Assembly (NCBI GenBank): GCA_963837105.1
Contig: CAWIMG010000019.1
Location: forward strand, 9,940 to 73,939
DNA from: UBA9676 sp963837105
GTDB lineage: Bacteria; Actinomycetota; Actinomycetes; Streptosporangiales; Streptosporangiaceae
DNA: 64,000 nt
Direction: 5' to 3'
In this document: piece after piece, positions 44,829 through 52,251 of the stretch
Layout: every line of letters begins with the position of its first letter
Position numbering within the stretch: position 1 is the stretch's first letter
Notes under the pieces: model-generated
Seen by the model: the letters and a program-made list of their open reading frames with translations, nothing else
Told to the model about the DNA's origin: nothing
Databases searched by the model: none
Translations under genes and position numbers: made by a program

Positions 44829-46421
44829 GTGACCACCGCCCGCCAGCCCCAGGTCGTGGTCGTCGGTGGCGGCATCGCCGGCCTGGCGGCCGCCTTCTTC
44901 CTCGCCGATGCCCCGGTGACGGTCACCGTACTGGAAGGCTCACCCCGACTGGGGGGCAAGCTGTCGGTGTCGGAGCTAGCAGGTGTCCCGGTGGACGAGG
45001 GCGCGGAAGCGCTGCTGGCCCGGCGCTCGGAGGGGACCGGACTGATCCAGGCGGCCGGCCTGGGCGGCCAGCTGACCACCCCGGGCACCACTGCGGCCCG
45101 AATCTGGAGCCGCGGGCAGATGCGCCCGCTGCCGCGCCGCCAGTTCATGGGGGTGCCCGCCGACCTGGACGATCTGGCCGGCTGCCAGCTGCTGTCCGCG
45201 CCGGGGCTGGCCCGGGCCCGTGAAGATCTGCTGCTGCCCGCCACCGCCCGGTCCGGTGACGTGGCCGTGGCCAGCTACGTGGCCGCCCGGTTCGGACAGG
45301 AGGTGGTGGACCGGCTCGTCGACCCGCTGCTGGGCGGGGTTTATGCCGGCCGGGCGGACGAGCTGTCGTTCGAGGCCACCCTGCCCGCGCTGGCGGTGGA
45401 GTCCGGCCGGCACGCGGCGCTCAGCGAGGCGGCAGCCACGCTGATGCCGCCCTCAACCCAGGCTCCGGCTGGCCCAGCCCCAGCGTCCGCCATGTTCACC
45501 ACGCTCACCGGCGGCCTGGGCAGCTTGCCCGCCGCCGTCGCCGCGACATCCGGGGCACAGGTGCGGACCGGCGCGATGGTGCGTGAATTGGCGCGCACCC
45601 CGGCTGGCTGGCGGCTGACCGTCGGCTCCGCCCACGATCCCGGCTACGTCGACGCGGACGCGGTGGTGCTGGCGGTGCCCGGCGCGCCCGCTGGCCGGCT
45701 GCTGGCCGATGTGGAAGGCGCCGGCGGCGCCGCGGCCGAACTGGCTGGCATCGGCTACGCCAGCATGGCGATTGTCACCCTGGCCTACCCGACCGACCGC
45801 TTCCCGCGGCCACCAGACGGCAGCGGCTACCTGGTCCCGGCCGTGGACGGCTATCCGGTCAAGGCGGTGACCTTCTCCTCGGCCAAGTGGCCACACCTGC
45901 AGGCCGCCGCCCCCGGGCTGGTGTTCGTGCGCTGCTCGCTGGGCCGGGTGGGGGAGGAGGCCCTGCTCCAGCGCGACGACGCCGACCTAGGCGGCCTGGC
46001 CGCGGCCGATCTGGCCGCCGCCACCGGGGTGCGGGGCCAGCCGGTCGCGGCCCGGGTCACCCGGTGGGGCGGCGCCCTGCCGCAGTACGCGGTCGGGCAC
46101 CTGGACCGGGTAGCCCGGGTCCGGGCGGCGGCGGCCCGCCAGCCCGGCCTGGCCGTGTGCGGTGCCGCCTACGACGGCCTGGGCATTCCCGCCTGCATCG
46201 GCACCGCCCGTGACGCCGCCGATCAGGTGCTGGCCTACCTGCGCGACCGGGACCAGCACCGCGACCAGCACCGGGACCAGCACCGGGACCAGGGCCGCAA
46301 CCAGGGCCGCAACCAGGACCAGCACCGCGACCAGGGCCGCGAACGGCACCAGGACGGGGACCGGGCGCCGGTGGCTGGGCAGGTGGCCGATGCCGGACAA
46401 TGGGGTCATGGCAGCGACTGA
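44829..46421 (+). CDS. hemG: Coproporphyrinogen III oxidase/protoporphyrinogen oxidase (HemY type)
   Basis: This FAD enzyme oxidises coproporphyrinogen III to coproporphyrin III in actinobacteria (CgoX role). The 530-residue product starts at GTG 44829 with VVVVGGGIAGLAAAFFLADA (FAD Rossmann motif). It has SPRLGGKLSVSELAGVPVDE and the C-terminal FAD site AVCGAAYDGLGIPACIGTAR. After the expected C-terminus comes an extra tail of about 50 residues, rich in Asp, Gln, His and Arg, encoded by 12-bp repeats. The gene overlaps hemQ by 14 bp. The upstream frame opens far to 44199 without homology. Confidence 0.95.
   Translation: MTTARQPQVVVVGGGIAGLAAAFFLADAPVTVTVLEGSPRLGGKLSVSELAGVPVDEGAEALLARRSEGTGLIQAAGLGGQLTTPGTTAARIWSRGQMRPLPRRQFMGVPADLDDLAGCQLLSAPGLARAREDLLLPATARSGDVAVASYVAARFGQEVVDRLVDPLLGGVYAGRADELSFEATLPALAVESGRHAALSEAAATLMPPSTQAPAGPAPASAMFTTLTGGLGSLPAAVAATSGAQVRTGAMVRELARTPAGWRLTVGSAHDPGYVDADAVVLAVPGAPAGRLLADVEGAGGAAAELAGIGYASMAIVTLAYPTDRFPRPPDGSGYLVPAVDGYPVKAVTFSSAKWPHLQAAAPGLVFVRCSLGRVGEEALLQRDDADLGGLAAADLAAATGVRGQPVAARVTRWGGALPQYAVGHLDRVARVRAAAARQPGLAVCGAAYDGLGIPACIGTARDAADQVLAYLRDRDQHRDQHRDQHRDQGRNQGRNQDQHRDQGRERHQDGDRAPVAGQVADAGQWGHGSD
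46251..46345. repeat. 12-bp tandem repeats in hemG 3' end
   Basis: Units of the type GACCAGCACCGG/GACCAGGGCCGC recur about eight times and encode DQHR/DQGR tetrapeptides in the hemG tail. Unit variants are mixed. Confidence 0.85.
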
Positions 46422-47169
46422 TCCCGCGCCCGGCCGGCGCACCGCCCGGGAGCTGAACGAGCTGATCCGCTACACCATGTGGTCCGTCTTCCGGGTCCGC
46501 GACGGCGCGGCACCTGCCGCCGCGGCACCGGCCACCGGCCCGGGACTGGCGGCCGGCCCGGCCGGGGAGATGACCGCCGAACTGGTGGCCCTGCTGGAGC
46601 AGGCGGCCGGGAAGGGAACCATCACCCGCGGCTGCTACGACGTGCAGGGCCTGCGTGCGGACGCCGACTTCATGTTCTGGTGGATCGCGCCGTCCGTCGA
46701 TGACCTGCAGGAACTGTACGCGCGCTTCCGCCGGACCCAGCTCGGCCGGGCCAGCGAGCCGGTCTGGTCGGTGGTGGCCCTGCACCGGCCGGCCGAGTTC
46801 AACAAGGGCCACATCCCGGCCTTCCTGGCCGAAGAGGCGCCACGGGACTACGTGAGCGTGTACCCCTTCGTCCGTTCCTACGAGTGGTACCTGCTGGATC
46901 CGGCCGAGCGGCGTGCCATGCTCGCCGAGCACGGCATGATGGCGCGGGAGTATCCCGATGTCCGCGCGAACACCGTCGCCTGTTTCGCGCTCAACGACTA
47001 CGAATGGATCCTCGCCTTCGAGGCGGACGAACTGCACCGGATCGTGGACCTCATGCGGCACCTGCGGGGTGCCCGGGCGCGGCTGCACACCCGGGCCGAA
47101 ATCCCCTTCTACACTGGCCGCCGCAAGCCGCCGGGCGAGCTGATCGCCTCGCTGCCGGTTACTCCCTGA
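46408..47169 (+). CDS. hemQ: Coproheme decarboxylase
   Basis: HemQ/ChdC converts coproheme to haem b, the last step of the coproporphyrin-dependent pathway. The 253-residue product has FNKGHIPAFLAEEAPRDYVS and YPFVRSYEWYLL. His135, Tyr152, Arg156 and His175 have the spacing of His118, Tyr135, Arg139 and His158 of the Corynebacterium enzyme (recalled numbering). Tyr152 would be the catalytic tyrosine and His175 the proximal ligand. ATG 46408 overlaps the hemG end; ATG 46390 is an alternative. The terminus overlaps the convergent PRC gene by 11 bp. Confidence 0.96.
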   Translation: MAATDPAPGRRTARELNELIRYTMWSVFRVRDGAAPAAAAPATGPGLAAGPAGEMTAELVALLEQAAGKGTITRGCYDVQGLRADADFMFWWIAPSVDDLQELYARFRRTQLGRASEPVWSVVALHRPAEFNKGHIPAFLAEEAPRDYVSVYPFVRSYEWYLLDPAERRAMLAEHGMMAREYPDVRANTVACFALNDYEWILAFEADELHRIVDLMRHLRGARARLHTRAEIPFYTGRRKPPGELIASLPVTP

Positions 47170-47527
47170 CCCAGTGCGGCCGGCGGAACAGTCGGCCCAG
47201 CCGGTCGTGCATGGAGTCCCCGACGTCCTCCAGCGCGTTCACCCGGTACACCGGCGGCCCGTCCGGGGGCGGCAGCAGCTTCGCCTGGGACTGGTCCAGG
47301 CTGGTCCGGATGTAGGCGGCGGTGATCTCCTCGATCTGGTCGGCGTCGATGAAACGGAGCCCGTCGCTGGTGGCGACCACGATGCCGTCGAACAAGTCGA
47401 GGTCGGGCACCTCCAGCACGTGTTCCAGGGTGCCGATCTCGGCGCCGTCACTGGTGAGCACGGGTATGCCCGGGGTGACGGCCGCGTAGGAGATCACTGG
47501 TTCGTCGTTGTCTGGCACCCGGGTCAT
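47159..47527 (-). CDS. PRC-barrel domain protein
   Basis: The 122-residue product has a PRC-barrel core (GIPVLTSDGAEIGTLEHVLE, LFDGIVVATSDGLRFIDADQ) and an Asp/Glu-rich helix. A C-terminal extension VGDSMHDRLGRLFRRPHWVRE follows. A paralogue with the same tail lies at 51757-52110. Its ATG 47527 overlaps the msrB stop (ATGA), so it is translated with msrB. PRC barrels are small beta-barrels found in ribosome maturation and photosynthetic proteins; function here unknown. Confidence 0.85.
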   Translation of the reverse strand: MTRVPDNDEPVISYAAVTPGIPVLTSDGAEIGTLEHVLEVPDLDLFDGIVVATSDGLRFIDADQIEEITAAYIRTSLDQSQAKLLPPPDGPPVYRVNALEDVGDSMHDRLGRLFRRPHWVRE

Positions 47528-47928
47528 CCTTCCGTGGGCTCAAGCGTGAGTGAGACCGAATTGATGCACCAGCGCTGGTCGGTGGGCACGTCGTAACCCT
47601 CGCCCTCGAACACGTGCCCGAGATGGGAGTCGCACCGGGCGCAACGCACCTCGGTCCGGGTCATCCCGAGCGAACGGTCCTCGACCAGCACCACCGCGTC
47701 GCCATCGGTGGGCTGGTAGAAGCTGGGCCAGCCGCAGTGGGACTCGAACTTCGCCTGCGACCGGAACAGTTCCGCCCCGCATGCCCGGCAATGGTAGACG
47801 CCGGTGGCTGTCGTGTCCGTGTACTCGCCGGTCCACGGGGCTTCTGTGGCCGCCTGCCGCAGCACCCGGTACTCGGCCGGAGTGAGCCGCTGGCGCCACT
47901 CCTCTTCCGTTCGCTGGACCTTGTCCAT
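47524..47928 (-). CDS. msrB: Peptide-methionine (R)-S-oxide reductase
   Basis: MsrB repairs methionine-R-sulfoxide in proteins. The 134-residue product has the zinc pairs CRACGAELF and VRCARCDSHLGHVFEGEGY, the substrate segment KFESHCGWPSFYQP and the catalytic Cys in QRWCINSVSLTL. ATG 47928 is where homology begins. It is co-transcribed with the downstream PRC-barrel gene by ATGA overlap and diverges from the DUF1349 gene. The hemQ-msrB proximity recurs in other actinomycetes. Confidence 0.96.
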   Translation of the reverse strand: MDKVQRTEEEWRQRLTPAEYRVLRQAATEAPWTGEYTDTTATGVYHCRACGAELFRSQAKFESHCGWPSFYQPTDGDAVVLVEDRSLGMTRTEVRCARCDSHLGHVFEGEGYDVPTDQRWCINSVSLTLEPTEG

Positions 47929-47995
47929 GCAGCCGAGACTACCTGCGGCCGGGATACCGATAGCGTTGACCTGTTGACCCCCCGCGGAGGACTCC

Positions 47996-49001
47996 ATGCA
48001 GTGGCTCAACGAGCCTGCCAGCTGGCAGCGGACAGGCGACGTGCTCAGAGTCAGCGTCGACCCGGGCACGGACTTCTGGCGGGCCACCGGTTACGGCTAT
48101 ATCCACGACAACGGCCACGTCTACGGCGAGCTGCTGCCGGGGGATCTCGACGTGTCGGTGCGGGTCCGCGGCACCTTCGCCAGCCAGTACGACCAGGCCG
48201 GCATCATGCTCCGGGCAGACGAGCAGACCTGGCTGAAGACTGGGGTGGAGTTCTTCGAGGGCCGCCTGCGGCTCAGCACGGTGCTGACGCTGGGCTGGTC
48301 CAGCTGGATCGTGGCCGACTTGCCAGCCGGCACCGACGAAGTGAGCCTGCGGGTGTCCCGGCGCGGCGAGGCGGTCGAGGTCCGTTACAGCACCGGCACC
48401 GGCCCGGCCGAACTGGCCGCGCTGGTGTTCCTGCCCCCCGGGTGTGAGCTGCTGGCCGGGATCGGCTGCGCCGCCCCGGAGGGCAACGGATTCACGGTGA
48501 ACTTCGACGACCTGCGGATCGCCGGCCGGGACTGGGCGGGCGCCGGCGGTGATGACTGGGCGGAGGCGGATGGCGGTGACTGGGCGGAGGAGCCGGCCGG
48601 GCCGGCTGCCTGGGCGCCGGCCGAGGCGCCGGGACCGCTGGCCGATGACCTGACCGACCCCGCCATGCTCACGGCCCACGGCGACAGCGGGCTGAGCGGC
48701 GAGGACATGCTGAGCGCCGAGAGCGGGCCGAGCGGCCAGAGCGAGCAGAACGGCGAGAGCGAGCAGAGACGGCGAGCGCGGGCAGAGCACCGAGAGCGGC
48801 CAGGGCGCCGAGAGCGGGCAGAATGGCCAGCAGCCAGCCGGTGGCGGTACCGCAGCCGGGCCCCCGCCAGGCGGCAAGTCCGGCGGCCGGGGCAAGGGCA
48901 GGATCCGGCCGGCCGCCACCGACCCGGCCGATGCGGCCGATGAGTGGATCAGCCTGCTCACCGCCGACCCGGCGGACGAGCCGCCGGACGGCGGAGAGTA
49001 G
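47996..49001 (+). CDS. DUF1349 domain protein with long disordered tail (frameshifted)
   Basis: Residues 1-185 form a DUF1349 (concanavalin-like lectin/glucanase fold) domain: MQWLNEPASWQRTGDVLRVS, QYDQAGIMLRADEQTWLKTG and GFTVNFDDLRI. The tail is rich in Gly, Glu, Gln and Ser repeats (GDDWAEADGGDWAEE, SGQSEQNGES). At about 48767 the frame shifts by one base. The tail then continues QSTESGQGAESGQNGQQPAG to AADEWISLLTADPADEPPDG and stops at TAG 48999. The full protein would be about 335 residues. Function unknown; a carbohydrate-binding role is possible. Confidence 0.82.
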
Positions 49002-49012
49002 CGACCATCAGG

Positions 49013-51671
49013 TCACAGCGTGACCTGATAGGCCGGCTCGTCCTGGTCGTGCTCGCGCAGTTCGGCCTGCTCGACCCGGCCCGCGGCGCGCAGGTCGGGC
49101 AGCACCGCCCGGAGCGCGGCCAGGTGCTCCGGCCGCCCTGCCACCACCAGGGTGCGGACCGGCGCCCGCATGGACACCCTGGCCCCCGACTTGGCGCCCC
49201 GGATGGCGGCGATCGCCGCCGACGCCACGGCCAGCGTCCCGGCCCCAGCTGGCCCGGTCTCATCCGGCCCGGCCTCACCCAGCCCGGCCCCGGCTTGCCC
49301 GGTCCCGGTTCCGGCCACCAGCACCTCGGCCGGGACCGGCCAGGCGGACCGGTGCACCGACCCTTCCTGCCACCATGACCAGGCCTCCTCGGTCACGAAC
49401 GGCAGGAACGGGGCGAACAGCCGCAGCAGCGCCGACAGCGCCAGCCGCAGCGCCACCCGGGCCGACCGCGCGGGCCCGTCGCCGCGCTCACCGTAGGCCC
49501 GGTCCTTGACCAGTTCCAGGTAGTCGTCGCAGAAGAACCAGAAGAACTCTTCCGCTTCCGCCAGCGCGGCCGCGTGCTCGTACGCCTCGAACGCGTCCGT
49601 GCACCGGCCGATCACCGCCGCCAGCCGGGCGAGCATCGCGGCGTCCAGCGGCTCGCTGACGGCCGGGCCCGCCGCGGGGCCAGCGGGCAGGTCACCGGGC
49701 GGGGCGAGGGTGAGCACGAACCGGCAGGCGTTGAGTATCTTGATCGCCAGCCGGCGGCCGATCTTGAGCTGAGCCGGGTCGAATGTGACGTCAACGCCGA
49801 GCCGGGCGCTGGCCGCCCAGTACCGCACCGCGTCGCTGCCGTGGCGGCGCAGCGAGTCCATCGGCGTGGTCACGTTCCCGGCCGACTTGGACATCTTCTT
49901 GCGGTCCGGGTCGAGCACCCAGCCGGAGATGGCGACGTGCCGCCAGGGCAGGGCGCCGCTCTCCAGGTGCGAGCGCAGCAACGTGTAGAACAGCCAGGTG
50001 CGGATGATCTCGTGCGCCTGCGGGCGCAGATCCATCGGCAGCACCTTGCCCGGCAGTTCCGCGTCGGCGCCCCAGCGGGCCGCGATCAGCGGGGTAAGCG
50101 ACGAGGTCGCCCAGGTGTCCATCACATCCGGGTCGGCCGTGAAGCCGCCCGGCTGGTCACGCTGGCCGGGCTCGAACCCTGGCGCCGGCTCGGCCACCGG
50201 GTCCACCGGCAGGCTGTCCTCGGACGGCCCGATCGGGTGGCCGTAGTCCGGCCGGCCGTCGGCGCCCAGGGGGTACCACAGCGGGATGGGCACGCCGAAG
50301 AACCGCTGCCGGCTCACCAGCCAGTCACCGGCCAGGCCGTTCACCCAGTTCTCGTACCTGATCCGCATGTGCGGGGGATGCCAGCTGATCTCGGCACCCC
50401 GGGCCAGCAGTTCCTCGCGCAGGCCCGGGTCGCGGCCGCCGTTGCGCAGGTACCACTGCCGGGAGGTGACGATCTGCAGCGGCTCGCTGCCCTTCTCGTA
50501 GAAGTTGACCGCGTGCCGGATCGGATCCGGGCCGGCCAGCAGGTCGCCGCTGGCCCGCAGCAGGCCGGTGATCCGCCGCCGGGCCTGGCCGGTGGCCAGC
50601 CCGGCCAGCAGCCGGTAGCTGGCGCGGCCAGCCCGGCTGATGATCGCCGCGGGCGGGCTGGGCAGCAGCCGGCCGTCCCTGCCCAGCACCGGCCGGGCCG
50701 GCAGGTCCAGCTCCCGCCACCAGGTGACGTCATTGGTGTCACCAAACGTGCACACCATGGCGATGCCGGTGCCCTTGTCCGGGTCGGCCAGGTGATGGCC
50801 GAGCACTGGCACCTCCACCCCGAACAGCGGCGAGTGCACGGTGGTCCCGATCAGGCCCGCGTACCGGGCGTCGCCCGGCCGGGCGACCAGGGCCACGCAG
50901 GCGGGCAGCAGTTCCGGCCGGGTGGTCGCCACCGGCACCACCGTGCCGTCGCCGGCCAGGAACGCGATCCGGTAGTACGCGCCGTCGATCTCCCGGTCCT
51001 CAAGTTCGGCCTGCGCAACGGCGGTGCGGAAGGTCACGTCCCACAGGGTGGGCGCCTCCGACGGGTAGGCCTCACCGCGCGCCAGGTTGCGCAGGAACGC
51101 CCGCTGGGAGATGGCGCGGGAGGTGTCATCGATGGTCCGGTAGCTGGTGGACCAGTCCACCGACAGCCCGATCCGCCGCCAGACCTCCTCGAACGCCTGC
51201 TCGTCCAGGTGGGTGAGCCGCTCGCACAGGGCCACGAAATTGCGCCGGGACACCGGCACCGGGTCGGGGCCGGGACTGGCCGGCGGCACGAAGGACGGGT
51301 CGTAGGGGAGAGACGGGTCACACCGGACGTGAAAGTAGTTCTGCACCCGCCGCTCGGTGGGCAGCCCGTTGTCGTCCCACCCAATCGGGTAGAACACTTC
51401 CTTGCCGCGCATGCGCTGATAGCGCGCGACCGTGTCGGTGTGGGTGAACGAGCAGACGTGCCCGATGTGCAGCTTGCCGCTGACCGTCAGCGGCGGGGTG
51501 TCGATGGCGAAGACGTCGCCACGCGGCCTGGACCGGTCAAACTTGTACTACGCCCGATTCCTCCCAGCGGCGCGACCACTTCTCCTCCAGGCCCTCAAGC
51601 ATGGGCTTGGCGGGCACGAGGCTGGCCTGGCGCGCGTCGCGCGCACGGCTGGGACCGGAATCGGTGCTCAT
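49013..51671 (-). CDS. valS: Valine--tRNA ligase (frameshifted near 5' end)
   Basis: ValRS charges tRNA-Val and edits mis-charged threonine. The true N-terminus begins at ATG 51671 (MSTDSGPSRARDARQAS.., MLEGLEEKWSRRWEESG) and then shifts frame at about 51547. An extra G creates VVQV-stop instead of VYKFDRSRPRGDVFAIDTPP. After the shift come the HIGH motif GKLHIGHVCSFTHTD, GWDDNGLPTERRVQN, editing-domain ATTRPELLPACVALV and the KMSKS motif DRKKMSKSAGN, then an anticodon-binding helical region. The intended length is 885 residues, normal for this type. Since valS is normally essential, the shift is probably a sequence error unless another valS exists. Confidence 0.94.
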
Positions 51672-51756
51672 GTGCGTAGCGTAGCGCACCGGCTGGGTCA
51701 GCCGGGCGTGCCTGTCCAGCGCCCCGGCGCCCCGGCGACCGGAACCGCCGGGGGAG

Positions 51757-52110
51757 TCACTGGCTGGTCCAGGGCGGGCGGCGGAACATCTGGCCCAGGC
51801 GCTGGTGCAGGGAGTCGCCGATCTCGTCCAGCGCGCTCACCCGGTACACGGCGGTGCCGTCCGGCGGGGGCAGCCGGGCGGCCTGCTCGTCGTCCAGGCG
51901 GCAGCGGACGTGCCGGACGGTGATCAGCTCCACCTCGCCCGCGTCGATGAAACGCAGCCCCCAGTCGGTGGCGACCACCAGGCCGTCGAAACCGCCGTCG
52001 CCGGGCATCTCCAGCACGTGCTCCAGGGTGCCGATCTCGGTTCCGCTGCGGGTCAGCACCGGCGTGCCGGGCACCGCGGCGCGGTAGGGGACGGCAGGCT
52101 CGGTGGTCAT
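51757..52110 (-). CDS. PRC-barrel domain protein (paralogue)
   Basis: The 117-residue product MTTEPAVPYRAAVPGTPVLT, TEIGTLEHVLEMPG, LVVATDWGLRFIDAGEVELI ends IGDSLHQRLGQMFRRPPWTSQ. It is a close paralogue of the 47159-47527 protein, sharing the barrel and the C-terminal D-S-x-H-x-R-L-G-x-x-F-R-R-P tail. It starts ATG 52110 and diverges from the LAL regulator gene. Confidence 0.85.
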   Translation of the reverse strand: MTTEPAVPYRAAVPGTPVLTRSGTEIGTLEHVLEMPGDGGFDGLVVATDWGLRFIDAGEVELITVRHVRCRLDDEQAARLPPPDGTAVYRVSALDEIGDSLHQRLGQMFRRPPWTSQ

Positions 52111-52251
52111 GCGGTCCCATCTCCCTCCGGCACCCCAGCCCCACCCTGCATCTGGCTTCTTACCCGACTTCCGGTCACATCCACGCCAGCCGTGGCGAAT
52201 GGCAGCCCGGGACCAATCACTTTTGTCCGGGCTGGCAGTGATAATGGCTAC

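Noticed and set aside
49574..51679. 701-residue plus-strand frame in valS
   Set aside because: Antisense of valine-tRNA ligase; no domain features.
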